64,000 nt of DNA from JBNKVT01 sp050299335. GTDB taxonomy: Bacteria > Pseudomonadota > Alphaproteobacteria > Rhodobacterales > Rhodobacteraceae. The notes under the pieces were generated by a model. That model did not search any database. It had not been told where the DNA came from and worked only from the letters and a program-made list of their open reading frames with translations. Below are positions 55,003 through 64,000 of the stretch, in pieces. Position 1 is the first letter of the stretch, and each line of letters starts with the position of its first letter. The translations under genes and the position numbers were made by a program. The DNA is taken from positions 1 to 64,000 of the forward strand of contig JBNKVT010000006.1 in assembly GCA_050299335.1 (NCBI GenBank), in the 5' to 3' direction.

Positions 55003-55190
55003 TGGCGAACCGGGTCAGGCATGCGCGCACGGAACTGCGTGACCTTTCAGCATCGGGCGAATTGCGCTGTCGCTAGAAGGCGACAAGTGTCAATCGGCAT
55101 TCAAACCTGACCCTCTTTTTGCAGAGCTGGCCCGGCGCTGCGTAGTCCCCATGTAACGCAGCGGCGGCGGGCCAGCGGGGTGCCGTTTGC

Positions 55191-55306
55191 GCTAGACCAA
55201 AATCGTTTCAGACTGTCGCAGTCTGAAAAGGAATTTTGGTCCAGAGACGTAGGCTTGAGCAAAATCCAGGGATCAGATTGGTTCAATCTGATCCGGTTTT
55301 GCTCTA
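55191..55306. repeat. Double-cruciform intergenic repeat (family A, copy 2, inverted)
   Basis: The reverse complement of this stretch matches 28428-28544 at about 95% of positions, including both hairpin modules and the CAAGCCTACGTCTCTGGACC linker. It is in the opposite orientation to copy 1 and 26.6 kb away. A transposase remnant starts immediately at its right end. Confidence 0.85.
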
Positions 55307-55565
55307 TCGCGGCCTGCCGGAGCTGGCCTATCCGTTCCATGACCGCGAGGTTACCGTCACCGCATGCGGCCGTATCTGCATGGCAAGAAAGAAGATCAAC
55401 CTGTCCACCGTCATGGCCGGGCAGACACTCGGGATAAAGGAGGTCGAAGACGGCATTTGGCTCGTAAGCTTCATGCACTATGATCTGGGATATATCGACC
55501 TGGAGCAGAGAACCTTGCAAGCCATCGACAATCCGTTCGGCACGGGATTGTCACCCATGTCCTAG
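55302..55565 (+). pseudogene. 3' remnant of an integrase-type transposase
   Basis: The frame reads LYRGLPELAYPFHDRE, VTACGRICMARKKIN, GIKEVEDGIWLVSFMHYDLG and PFGTGLSPMS, ending TAG at 55563-55565. This resembles the C-terminal end of IS481/IS3-like transposases (CGRIC..NRxKVN, WLVxFMxYDLGY, NPFGxxLSPMS). The rest of the gene is missing: the match starts right at the end of the family-A repeat. No terminal repeat was found. It is a dead fragment. Confidence 0.7.
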
Positions 55566-55608
55566 GTACAATCTGCTACCCATGTCTCCGGGCTGGACAG
55601 GTTAATTC

Positions 55609-55684
55609 TGGTGCCGGTCGAGGGACTCGAACCCCCGACATCCTGATTACAAATCAGGCGCTCTACCAGCTGAGCTAGACCGGC
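55609..55684 (-). tRNA. tRNA-Thr (anticodon TGT)
   Basis: On the minus strand the acceptor arm GCCGGTC/GACCGGC, the anticodon stem CCTGA/TCAGG enclosing TTTGTAA (anticodon TGT), a T-arm with GTTCGAGTC and an encoded CCA. It lies close to the transposase remnant. Confidence 0.95.
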
Positions 55685-55899
55685 ACCGGGCACCGCCCCG
55701 AGAGGCAGTGCGACCAGGCCGCTAGATACCTGCGCCGACCTCTCGGGGCAAGTCTCTTGCGTGATGAAATCACTGTAAAGCGGCCTGCATCGCTTTCCTG
55801 ATTGAAAGACTCGGAAAACGGTTGACCCGGGATCGTAGATTCGGCATGTAATACCTGACTGGAAGAGTCAGTTACCAAATTCGAAGAACGGAGTACGCC

Positions 55900-56916
55900 A
55901 TGACGCTCATCAGACACACGCTTGCCGCCACCGCCGCCCTTATCCTTGCCGGACCGGCGCTGGCGGGGGGCGAGGTGAATATCTACTCCTCCCGCCATTA
56001 CGACAATGACGACCAGCTTTATGCGGGGTTCGAGGAAGCGACGGGGATCACCGTCAACCGCATCGAAGGCGAGGCCGACGAGCTGATCGCGCGCATGGCC
56101 GCCGAGGGTGAGAACTCGCCCGCGGACGTGGTGCTGACCGTCGATGTCGGCCGTATCTGGCGCGCCGACGAGCAGGGCCAGCTGCAATCGGTGGAGTCCG
56201 ATTATCTCAATGCCCGCATTCCCGCCCATCTGCGCCACCCGGACGGCCACTGGTTCGGCTTCTCGCAGCGCGCCAGGATCATCTTCTATGCCAAGGATCG
56301 GGTCGACAATCCGCCCCTGACCTATGCCGATCTCGCCGATCCGGCTTACGAAGGCCAAGTCTGCATCCGGTCGAGCTCGAATATCTACAACCAGTCGCTT
56401 CTGGGCGCGATCATCGAGCATGAGGGCGAAGAAGGGGCCAAGGCCTGGGCGGCCGGTGTCGTTGCCAACATGGCGCGTGATCCGCAGGGTGGCGACACCG
56501 ACCAACTGAAGGGTCTGGTGTCAGGTGAATGCGATATCGCGGTTTCAAACACCTATTATTTCATCCGGGCATTGGTCGGTCAGGTCGATGGCGTGACCGA
56601 GGGGCTGGACAATATCGGCTTTGTCTTCCCCAACCAGTCCACCACCGGCGCCCACGTCAATGTCGCCGCCGCCGGGGTCGCCGCCCATGCGCCGAACCGC
56701 GACAACGCCGTGACCTTCCTCGAATATCTCGCCGGTCCCGAGGCGCAGGAATATTTCGCCAACCAGAACAACGAATACCCCGCTGTCGCCGGTGTGCCGC
56801 TGTCCGAGGGGCCCGCGAAACTCGGCCTGTTCCGCCAGGACGACATCAACCTGTCGCGCCTCGGCGCCAACCAGCCGCTGGCGCAGCGGATATTCAACGA
56901 GGTGGGCTGGGAGTAA
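55900..56916 (+). CDS. fbpA: Periplasmic iron(III)-binding protein of an ABC transporter
   Basis: A 338-residue binding protein with a signal peptide (LAATAALILAGPALAGGEV) and the FbpA/FutA pattern: EVNIYSSRHYDNDDQLY, VVLTVDVGRIWRADE, ICIRSSSNIYNQSLLG-like CIRSSSNIYNQSL, and the consecutive iron-ligand tyrosines in SNTYYFIRALVG. It captures ferric iron in the periplasm. Permease and ATPase genes (fbpBC) do not follow; a terminator and a minus-strand lipoprotein gene do. An iron-box was looked for but not confirmed. Confidence 0.92.
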   Translation: MTLIRHTLAATAALILAGPALAGGEVNIYSSRHYDNDDQLYAGFEEATGITVNRIEGEADELIARMAAEGENSPADVVLTVDVGRIWRADEQGQLQSVESDYLNARIPAHLRHPDGHWFGFSQRARIIFYAKDRVDNPPLTYADLADPAYEGQVCIRSSSNIYNQSLLGAIIEHEGEEGAKAWAAGVVANMARDPQGGDTDQLKGLVSGECDIAVSNTYYFIRALVGQVDGVTEGLDNIGFVFPNQSTTGAHVNVAAAGVAAHAPNRDNAVTFLEYLAGPEAQEYFANQNNEYPAVAGVPLSEGPAKLGLFRQDDINLSRLGANQPLAQRIFNEVGWE

Positions 56917-56956
56917 GACCCGACGCAGGCTCAGAGAAGGGCTTCCAAATCGGGCA

Positions 56957-56988
56957 AAGGGCCGGTCCCGTCCGCGGGACCGGCCCTT
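56957..56988. terminator. Strong hairpin between convergent fbpA and lipoprotein genes
   Basis: AAGGGCCGGTCCCG (56957-56970) pairs perfectly with CGGGACCGGCCCTT (56975-56988) around TCCG. It lies between two convergent stops and probably serves both strands, although T-runs are short. Confidence 0.75.
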
Positions 56989-56992
56989 ATCG

Positions 56993-57166
56993 TCAGCGGC
57001 AGCCGGTGCCGCCGATCCCGTCCTCGCCGCAGGTCTCGCCGTCGATGAGGATATAGGCCGGCTCTTCGACAATGATAACCGGCTCTGGCTCCGGTTCCTC
57101 CATCTGCGCACAGGCGGAGACCAGTGCCAGCAAACAGGCCAACCAGACCGCAACGCTCCATTTCAT
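56993..57166 (-). CDS. Small lipoprotein (57 aa) with acidic/proline tether
   Basis: ATG at 57166-57164 to TGA at 56995-56993 encodes 57 residues: a signal peptide, lipobox VSAC, then AQMEEPEPEPVIIVEEPAY, followed by a short tail with two Cys (DGETCGEDGIGGTGC). The tether matches the gene at 6343-6471 and the N-terminus of the VWA lipoprotein at 58008. Its start shares four bases with the DUF6502 stop (ATGA), so the two are translationally coupled. The role is unknown. Confidence 0.8.
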   Translation of the reverse strand: MKWSVAVWLACLLALVSACAQMEEPEPEPVIIVEEPAYILIDGETCGEDGIGGTGCR

Positions 57167-57945
57167 CCTCTGTCCCTTCGTCCCTTCCAGAAAAATCCCC
57201 CGGCGCGGAACCTGAACGCCCCGCTGCCGCCGCTTTCCGCCTTCATCGCCGCCGCCTTGCGGTTCAGCGTTTCGAACAGCGCCATCTGCCCCCGCCGGAA
57301 CTCGGTATCCAGTTCCGCGATCTGGTCCTCGTCCAGCCCGACGTAACTCACCGACCGTTCGAAATGCGGCGGCCTCTCGGCCAGCACGTTTTCCGTCGCC
57401 GCCTCCAGATGGTCGCCGAGATTGCGGGTGAGATAGGTGATCTGTTCATCCGATCCGGCCAGCGGCTGGTAAGAGGTCGCCTCCAGCCGCACCTCCTGTG
57501 TGTCCGGATCGATCGAGACCGTCCCCGCCGCCTCCAGCGTATCGAGCATGGTCCGCGGATGCACGTCCCGCCGCACCATACGCGCCAGCGCCTCGAAGGA
57601 CGGCGCAGCGCCGTTCCGGGGCAGGGGCAGGGGGTGGCCGTCCGCCATATAGGCCGGTTCGGTCTGCCACAGGGCCACCAGCCGAACCAGATGGTTTGGC
57701 TTTGCCGCGCGCGGCTCGAAACCCTTCAGGCGGGTGACTTCGCGCCGCTGCAGGCCGGTCAGAACCGATATCCGGCTGTCGGTCGCCTTGCCCTCGCTCT
57801 CGGCCATCTGCCGCGCCGCCTCGACATAATGCGCCTTCAGACGCTCGGCCAGATCGGGGAACAGCACGCCCCGGGCGATCAGAAATCGCGACAATGGGGC
57901 CAGGAGGGGATCGAGGATATCGAGCATAATGCGCAAAAAGCACAT
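57163..57945 (-). CDS. DUF6502-like protein (regulator-type fold)
   Basis: A 260-residue soluble protein starting LDPLLAPLSRFLIARGVLFPDLAERLKAHYVEAA, with TDSRISVLTGLQRREVTRLKG, a possible helix-turn-helix (DSRISVLTGLQRREVTR), and a C-terminal DQIAELDTEFRRGQMALF. It resembles DUF6502, found widely in alphaproteobacteria with no known role. The ATG at 57945 is used; 57927 is also possible. It precedes the small lipoprotein with a four-base overlap, and diverges from the VWA lipoprotein. Confidence 0.75.
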   Translation of the reverse strand: MCFLRIMLDILDPLLAPLSRFLIARGVLFPDLAERLKAHYVEAARQMAESEGKATDSRISVLTGLQRREVTRLKGFEPRAAKPNHLVRLVALWQTEPAYMADGHPLPLPRNGAAPSFEALARMVRRDVHPRTMLDTLEAAGTVSIDPDTQEVRLEATSYQPLAGSDEQITYLTRNLGDHLEAATENVLAERPPHFERSVSYVGLDEDQIAELDTEFRRGQMALFETLNRKAAAMKAESGGSGAFRFRAGGFFWKGRRDRG

Positions 57946-57974
57946 TTTCTTTGACGAGGCAAGCGGGAATAGAT

Positions 57975-57991
57975 ATGTGCATATTACACAT
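57975..57991. promoter_or_regulatory. Inverted repeat in the DUF6502/VWA divergent promoter
   Basis: ATGTG (57975-57979) and CACAT (57987-57991) form an inverted repeat with a seven-base spacer in the 62 bases between the two divergent starts. It could be the operator of a regulator of both operons. The DUF6502 protein itself is a candidate, but no evidence links them. Confidence 0.35.
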
Positions 57992-58007
57992 TTATTGGAG
58001 CCACGCC

Positions 58008-59366
58008 ATGAAACCCCAAGAAAACATGACTACAGACGAACGAATCGGCGGATTGCGCCCTTTCCTGTCGCTCTTTCTCGGCCTTTCGGTCCTTACAGCC
58101 TGCGCCATAGTGGAACCCGAGCCGGAACCGCTCGTGGTGATCGAGGAAGAACCAGCCTATATCCTTCTCGGCGAACCCGAAGCCGAAGCGCCGGTTGTCG
58201 TCGAGGTCCGCAGCCGCACCAGCCCGGCCCGGCCCCGCCCGGGAGTGCTCACGGCGGGCGATATCGACGACACGCTGAACCTCCCCGCCTTCGAGCGCTA
58301 TCTCGCCCGGGCCTCGCGCGAGCTGGATCTGCCGCGCATCCGGCTGTCGAACGCCCTGCAGGTGCGCGTCGCCGATGCTTCCGGTCGGCCCTTGCCCGGC
58401 ACCTTCGCCGATCTGTCCCGTCCGGGGCAGGGCAGCGCCGGCGGCTATCACGAAATGACGGCCGGACCCGACGGTCTGGTCACGGTACTCCCCGACAATT
58501 TCGGCGCACGCGGTCTGACGCTGAGCCACGCGGTTTTCACCACCCGCACGCGTCAGGGCGATCGGGCAGGGTTCATGACCCAAGAATCCGATATCCGCCA
58601 CGCGGCACGGCGGGGCGACCAGATCCCGACCCTGCGCCTCGATGCCACCGATGCGGCGGACTGGCAGCCGGATTTCCTCGATCTCGCCTTCGTCATCGAC
58701 ACCACCGGGTCGATGGCCGACGAGCTTGACTGGCTGACCCGCGAAATCCGCACCATCGTCAGCGCGGCCAAGCGAGACAATCCCGGGATCGATATCCGCT
58801 ACGGGCTGGTCGTCTACCGGGACAGGGGCGACGAATACACGGTGAAAAACTATGGGTTCACTGGTTCGCTCAGCCAGATGCAGCGACGCCTGAAGGCGCA
58901 GGAGGCCCGGGGTGGCGGCGACTATCCCGAGGCGGCAGCCCTGGCGCTCAGGACCGGGGCGCGGCTGGACTGGCGGCGCGGCAATGGCGAACGGCTGATG
59001 TTCCATATCGCCGACGCCCCGCCGCACCGCGAGGACGCCACCGCCTATCTGGCCGCGGCCCGCGAAGCCGCGCAGAAAGGCGTGCAGGTCTTCGGTCTCG
59101 GGGCCAGCGGCGTGGCGGCGGAATCGGAATTCCTGATGCGTCAGGCGGCGGCGATGTCGAACGGGCGCTACCTGTTCCTGACCGATGACAGCGGGGTCGG
59201 CTACGGCCATGCCGAGCCGACAATCTCGTGCTACCGGGTCACGCTGTTGAACGATCTGATGATCCGTGTGCTGCGCTCGGAACTGACCGGGCGGCGGATC
59301 GAGGCCGACCGCAGTGAAATTGTCCGCGAGGTCGGTGTCTATGACCGGGGCGTCTGTCGCAACTGA
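58008..59366 (+). CDS. Von Willebrand factor A-domain lipoprotein
   Basis: A 452-residue lipoprotein: signal peptide with lipobox LTAC, a tether AIVEPEPEPLVVIEEEPAY like those of the small lipoproteins, a ~150-residue middle region, and a C-terminal VWA domain (DLAFVIDTTGSMADELDWL with the MIDAS DTTGS near residue 230, then RYGLVVYRDRGDEY and FHIADAPPHREDA). Such domains bind proteins through a metal ion. It is expected to be on the periplasmic side of a membrane. ATG at 58008 follows GGAG at 57997-58000. It diverges from the DUF6502 operon. Confidence 0.85.
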   Translation: MKPQENMTTDERIGGLRPFLSLFLGLSVLTACAIVEPEPEPLVVIEEEPAYILLGEPEAEAPVVVEVRSRTSPARPRPGVLTAGDIDDTLNLPAFERYLARASRELDLPRIRLSNALQVRVADASGRPLPGTFADLSRPGQGSAGGYHEMTAGPDGLVTVLPDNFGARGLTLSHAVFTTRTRQGDRAGFMTQESDIRHAARRGDQIPTLRLDATDAADWQPDFLDLAFVIDTTGSMADELDWLTREIRTIVSAAKRDNPGIDIRYGLVVYRDRGDEYTVKNYGFTGSLSQMQRRLKAQEARGGGDYPEAAALALRTGARLDWRRGNGERLMFHIADAPPHREDATAYLAAAREAAQKGVQVFGLGASGVAAESEFLMRQAAAMSNGRYLFLTDDSGVGYGHAEPTISCYRVTLLNDLMIRVLRSELTGRRIEADRSEIVREVGVYDRGVCRN

Positions 59367-59429
59367 CGTGAGCGCCACGAGCAGGGCAGGGGGCGGCTTT
59401 CGGGTCGCCTTTTGCTGGTCGGGAACGCC

Positions 59430-59978
59430 TCAATCGGGCCGGAGCAGTGCCTGCCAGTCCCTGTGTCCCGCCGCCTCAAGCGCCTTCTGCGCCAGTCGTC
59501 GGCCCTCGCGACGCTCGTCCGGATCGGGGGTGAAAATAGTGTCGGCAATCAGGTCGACATGGGCGCGGTGCAGGCCGTGTTCGGCGGCCCCGGCAAGGAC
59601 CAGCGCGAGATACCAGTCGAAGGGTCTGAGACCGTCCCTTGGGTCGGAGGCGAGATAGGTGGTGCAGCTGCGTTCGCTGCCGTCTTCGAGCCGCACATTT
59701 ACCGCGTCCGTCCGGTCATAGCCGAGCCCCACACCCTCGAACCGGTCGAGGACGTCCATTTCGGTCGCGGCCAGCTCGAAGACGACGCCGTGCGTCACGG
59801 CCCCTGCTTCGGCCAGCAGCGCCGCCTTGCCCGAGCCATCCCGGTGCGAGTGCTTGAAGAACCCGAACCGGTAGCCCGCGACAACTCCACGCCCCACCAC
59901 CCGCGCCGAAGGGCAGCGTGCGGTCAGGCGCTGGGTCAGGAGGTTGGAGCCATAGGCGAAATAGGGCACCCGTTTCAT
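59430..59978 (-). CDS. Gamma-glutamylcyclotransferase-family protein
   Basis: A 182-residue protein with the GGCT-like fold: the FAYGSNLLTQRL substrate loop, GYRFGFFKHSHRDG and the catalytic Glu in DRFEGVGLGYDR. Members cyclise gamma-glutamyl amino acids to 5-oxoproline, or process gamma-glutamylamines; the exact substrate cannot be told. It lies seven bases downstream of the SGNH hydrolase stop on the same strand. Confidence 0.85.
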   Translation of the reverse strand: MKRVPYFAYGSNLLTQRLTARCPSARVVGRGVVAGYRFGFFKHSHRDGSGKAALLAEAGAVTHGVVFELAATEMDVLDRFEGVGLGYDRTDAVNVRLEDGSERSCTTYLASDPRDGLRPFDWYLALVLAGAAEHGLHRAHVDLIADTIFTPDPDERREGRRLAQKALEAAGHRDWQALLRPD

Positions 59979-59984
59979 CGGGGC

Positions 59985-60623
59985 TCAGACCAGGGCGCGC
60001 AGCGCCTCGGCGACGGCCTTGCCGAGTAGAAGATGGCCGTCTTCCTCGAAATGGATGCCGTCGACGCGCGAGCTTTCGATATGGTCCCCGGCATTCAGGA
60101 ACCCTACACCCTTGGCCGCCGCCATCGCCTCGACCAGAGGCGGCAGGGCGCGGGATTTCGGTTCGGCGGCGGTGAACTGATCGGCGAGACAGCCGACATG
60201 GAAAATCGGCGGCGGGCAGATGACCAGCAGTTTGAACCCGTCATGGCGTTCCTGCATTTCGGGATCGAGGCAGATATCGACCAGCTTGCCCAGCGAAGCG
60301 GCGATATCCTCGGCGGTCTGTTGCAGCCGGTCCTTGCAGTCATTGGTGCCGAGCATCAGCGTCATCACGTCAATCGGCCCGTGACTTTGCAGGGCGATCG
60401 GCAGGCCGAGCGCGCCGTCCATATGCCGACCCATCACCTCGTCCTCATGCTCGGTCGTGCGCCCGGGCAGGCCTTCCTCGATCAGCTCCCAGCCGGGGCC
60501 AAGTGCTGCCATGGCCACGCCATTCCAGCGTTTCGTGCGATCAAGGCGGCGGCGCTGGCCGACATATTCGACCGGGAGCGCGCCCCAGGTATTGCTGTCG
60601 CCGAAGGTGAGAAGGGTTGTCAT
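59985..60623 (-). CDS. SGNH/GDSL-type hydrolase
   Basis: A 212-residue esterase or lipase-type enzyme with LLTFGDSNTWGALP (nucleophilic Ser in GDS), the block II Gly near EEGLPGRTTEHED, MLGTNDCKD (block III) and DGIHFEEDGH (catalytic Asp and His, block V). It lacks a signal peptide and is probably cytoplasmic. Substrates may be acyl or acetyl esters of sugars or lipids. It and the cyclotransferase gene are probably expressed together, downstream of the aldo/keto reductase. Confidence 0.88.
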   Translation of the reverse strand: MTTLLTFGDSNTWGALPVEYVGQRRRLDRTKRWNGVAMAALGPGWELIEEGLPGRTTEHEDEVMGRHMDGALGLPIALQSHGPIDVMTLMLGTNDCKDRLQQTAEDIAASLGKLVDICLDPEMQERHDGFKLLVICPPPIFHVGCLADQFTAAEPKSRALPPLVEAMAAAKGVGFLNAGDHIESSRVDGIHFEEDGHLLLGKAVAEALRALV

Positions 60624-60644
60624 TCGGGGTGGCTCCTCAATGGG

Positions 60645-61685
60645 TTACATTGGAATGGGGAAGCGGCGATGGATGGAAGCGATATCGGCCAGCACCTCAT
60701 CGGACAACTCCAGATCGGCCGCATCAATGTCAGTCTTCAACTGCGCCATATTCGTCGCCCCGATGATCACCGAGGTCATGAAGGGCCGTGTGAGGCAGAA
60801 GGCCAGCGCCATCCGCGCCGGATCGAGCCCGTGCTTTTCGGCGACCCCGACATAGGCATCGGCGACCGGAACCGCGTGTTCGGACCAGCGTCCGCCAAGG
60901 GTCTCGTTGATCGCCCGCCGCGAACCCTCGGGCACGGCTCCATCGCGGTATTTCCCGGTCAGCATGCCCGCCGCCAGCGGCGAAAAGGCCAGCAATCCGA
61001 CCTTTTCGTGATGCGAGACCTCGGCCAGATCGAGATCGAAGAGCCGCTGCATCAGCGAATATTCGTTCTGGATCGACACCGGTCGCGGCAGCCCGTGCGC
61101 CTCGGCCATCCGGCAGAACAGGGTCGTGCCCCAGGCGGTATCGTTGGACAGCCCCCAATGGCGGATTTTACCGGCGGCGATCAGATCGCGCATGGTTTCG
61201 AGCACTTCGAGCAAATGGGCTTCTGTCTCAGCGGTGTCCTGATGTGAGGGGTCGTAGCTCCAGCTCTGCCGGAAGTGATACGAGCCGCGATTGGGCCAGT
61301 GCAGCTGGTAGAGATCAACGTAGTCGGTTTGCAGCCGCCTGAGTGAGCCCTCAAGGGCGATATTGATCGTCTCGCGGCTGATCGCTGCCCCGTCGCGCAC
61401 CGACATGAACCCCTTGCCGAGGACCTTGGTCGCCAGCACCACCCTGTCGCGCTTGCCTTTTGCGTTCCAGCTGCCGATGAATTCCTCGGTGCGGCCGCGG
61501 GTTTCGGGGATGTTCGGCGTGGTCGGATACATCTCGGCGGTGTCGAAGAAATTGATGTCCCGCTCCAGCGCGTAATCCATCTGGGCATGCGCCTCGGCCT
61601 CGGTATTCTGCGAGCCCCAGGTCATGGTCCCGAGACAGATTTCCGAGACCATCACATCGGTTCCGCCCAGTCTGTTGAATTTCAT
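60645..61685 (-). CDS. Aldo/keto reductase (Tas-like)
   Basis: A 346-residue TIM-barrel NADPH reductase: GTMTWGSQNTEAEAHAQM, the catalytic tetrad Asp (FFDTAEMYP), Tyr in the same motif, Lys (LATKVLG) and His (YQLHWPNRG), and the C-terminal IIGATNMAQLKTDID NADPH loop. The stretch PETRGRTEEFIGSW is typical of the Tas subgroup, which includes proteins linked to tyrosine or carbonyl metabolism. ATG at 61685 follows AAAAGGGCGACTG. Upstream is a 257-base gap. Confidence 0.9.
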   Translation of the reverse strand: MKFNRLGGTDVMVSEICLGTMTWGSQNTEAEAHAQMDYALERDINFFDTAEMYPTTPNIPETRGRTEEFIGSWNAKGKRDRVVLATKVLGKGFMSVRDGAAISRETINIALEGSLRRLQTDYVDLYQLHWPNRGSYHFRQSWSYDPSHQDTAETEAHLLEVLETMRDLIAAGKIRHWGLSNDTAWGTTLFCRMAEAHGLPRPVSIQNEYSLMQRLFDLDLAEVSHHEKVGLLAFSPLAAGMLTGKYRDGAVPEGSRRAINETLGGRWSEHAVPVADAYVGVAEKHGLDPARMALAFCLTRPFMTSVIIGATNMAQLKTDIDAADLELSDEVLADIASIHRRFPIPM

Positions 61686-61942
61686 CAGTCGCCCTTTTCT
61701 CAATCGTTACAAAGTCTTGTGTTTCGGTCTTCGCTTAGCGTCGGTTCGCGTCAGAGGCAATTGGACCATGGGTGCAGGCTTGCCGGTTCTGTCCCGCAGA
61801 TTGGGTGCCATTCGCCCCGAAAGAGAGCCTCCCCCCTAACCCCCCTCCCAGGGGGAGGGGGGAACTGCTCCGGAAATTGCCCCCGCCACCTGGTCCTCCG
61901 GATCGAGCCCTGTCGGGTTTTGACGCGCGCCTCGCACCGTGT
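61686..61942. other. Gap with a G/C-rich hairpin between aldo/keto reductase and trpE
   Basis: The gap holds a hairpin near 61838-61860 of the form CCCCCTCCC/GGGAGGGGG, similar to hairpins at about 8338-8363 and 53177-53203. No gene is recognised. Confidence 0.5.
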
Positions 61943-63454
<1,512 letters not shown>

Positions 63455-63457
63455 CGT

Positions 63458-64000
63458 TCAACGCGCGCCCGGGGTCAGCAGCCGGTTGATCAGCTGCTGA
63501 TTGACCGATACCCCCGCGCGGTCCTGGAGGCTTTGCGAGAAGGCGGCAAAAAGGTCGGCGGCGACTTCATCGGCCAGTTCGCGCTGCGCCTGTTCCATCA
63601 GCCCGGCCGTGTCCTCGGCCCCGGGGTCGAACGGGTCGATACGGCTGACCTGGGCCAGCACGACCATCCCGGGCCCGTCGGCGCGGGTCACCTCGCCGAG
63701 ACCGGCTGCGAAGATCGCATCGTTCAGCCCCCCGGGCAGGTCGTCGAGTGCGGCCCCCCGGAGCACCGGTTCGTGGGTGCTGAGGGTCAGGCCCCGGTCG
63801 CGGACCACCGAGAGCAGGGTGCGTCCATCCGAAAGCGTGGCCATGATCTCGTCGCCAAGGGAGGCGAGCGCCTCCTGCAGCCTTTCGGCGCGGATCAGGG
63901 CAATGACGTCTTCACGCACCTCGTCCAGCGGGATCGGAGCAGGGGGATCGATACCCTCCAGCCTAAGCGCGGCGATCCCGTCACCTTGCAGGTCGAACAG
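63458..64000 (-). CDS. Periplasmic peptidyl-prolyl isomerase, C-terminal part (PpiD/SurA-type; cut by window edge)
   Basis: The frame is open to the window edge and gives 180 C-terminal residues: LFDLQGDGIAALRLEGI, PPAPIPLDEVREDVIALI, then helix-rich sequence with LSTHEPVLRGAALDDLPGG and VVLAQVSRIDPFDP. A SurA/PpiD-like protein in front of trpE is usual in the group; its parvulin domain would be upstream, outside the window. The C-terminal region is the folding-related part. Gene start is not visible. Confidence 0.7.
   Translation of the reverse strand: MFDLQGDGIAALRLEGIDPPAPIPLDEVREDVIALIRAERLQEALASLGDEIMATLSDGRTLLSVVRDRGLTLSTHEPVLRGAALDDLPGGLNDAIFAAGLGEVTRADGPGMVVLAQVSRIDPFDPGAEDTAGLMEQAQRELADEVAADLFAAFSQSLQDRAGVSVNQQLINRLLTPGAR

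Noticed and set aside
55609..55684. tRNA-Thr as an integration (att) site of a mobile island
   Set aside because: A transposase remnant is near, but no integrase gene and no second copy of the tRNA end were found within the window.
55740..55899. Iron-regulatory box in front of fbpA
   Set aside because: No sequence there fits an iron-box consensus that I could state with confidence.

Overview
The window is a GC-rich chromosomal stretch (roughly 65% by eye) from an alphaproteobacterium, almost certainly the Rhodobacteraceae/Roseobacter group. The reasons are a ccoNOQP-ccoGHIS operon next to fnrL and an anaerobic coproporphyrinogen oxidase with two perfect FNR boxes, hisD-UPF0262-phosphatase synteny, an iscR lacking the usual cysteine cluster beside a cysteine desulfurase and sufB, separate propionyl-CoA carboxylase and hydroxybutyrate dehydrogenase genes, and a peptidyl-prolyl isomerase gene in front of trpE. 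Species cannot be fixed from sequence alone.

Layout. 0-2 kb is an accessory edge with an IS630 transposase tail and a lower-GC orphan secreted protein. 2-17 kb is a housekeeping and metabolic mix: a papain-like orphan, rpsD, a DUF707/sulfotransferase pair, small lipoproteins, pccB, a threonine-dehydratase-like enzyme, a coxG-like gene, a frameshifted DinB gene, hydroxybutyrate dehydrogenase preceded by a candidate small RNA or attenuator, a peptide-binding protein, a glycerophosphodiesterase, a DUF59 Fe-S assembly protein and tgt. 18-28 kb holds lon, a DnaB-like ATPase, tRNA-Val(CAC), a frameshifted histidine phosphatase, tRNA-Val(UAC), a GT90 glycosyltransferase, tRNA-Asp and gyrA. 28-35 kb holds histidine biosynthesis genes, a glutaminase and others.

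33.9-46 kb is the respiratory core: hemN diverges from fnrL, followed by ccoNOQP, ccoGHIS and tatABC. FnrL should sense low oxygen through its cluster and switch on haem synthesis and the high-affinity cbb3 oxidase; CcoG/H/I/S insert cofactors and copper, and Tat exports folded redox proteins. 46-50 kb holds a DUF815 ATPase, a malate/lactate-type dehydrogenase, aldose epimerase and a DEAD-box helicase lying between two copies of a double-hairpin repeat.

51-55.6 kb is the iscR / cysteine desulfurase / sufB region. The desulfurase has a ~480-bp AT-rich interior inside GC-rich ends, although all PLP-site and catalytic residues are kept; this is the most unusual feature of the window. After sufB the expected sufC/sufD do not follow. 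Instead there are intergenic repeats, a transposase remnant and tRNA-Thr. One of the repeats is an inverted, near-identical copy of an element 26.6 kb away. 55.9-64 kb holds an iron-binding protein, a DUF6502/small-lipoprotein operon diverging from a von Willebrand A lipoprotein with a related N-terminal tether, small enzymes, trpE and a truncated ppiD-like gene.

No CRISPR array, prophage, secretion cluster or complete IS was seen. The best leads for undescribed biology are the mosaic desulfurase, the recurring acidic/proline lipoprotein tether, several structured intergenic repeat families and the small transcript candidate upstream of the hydroxybutyrate dehydrogenase gene.
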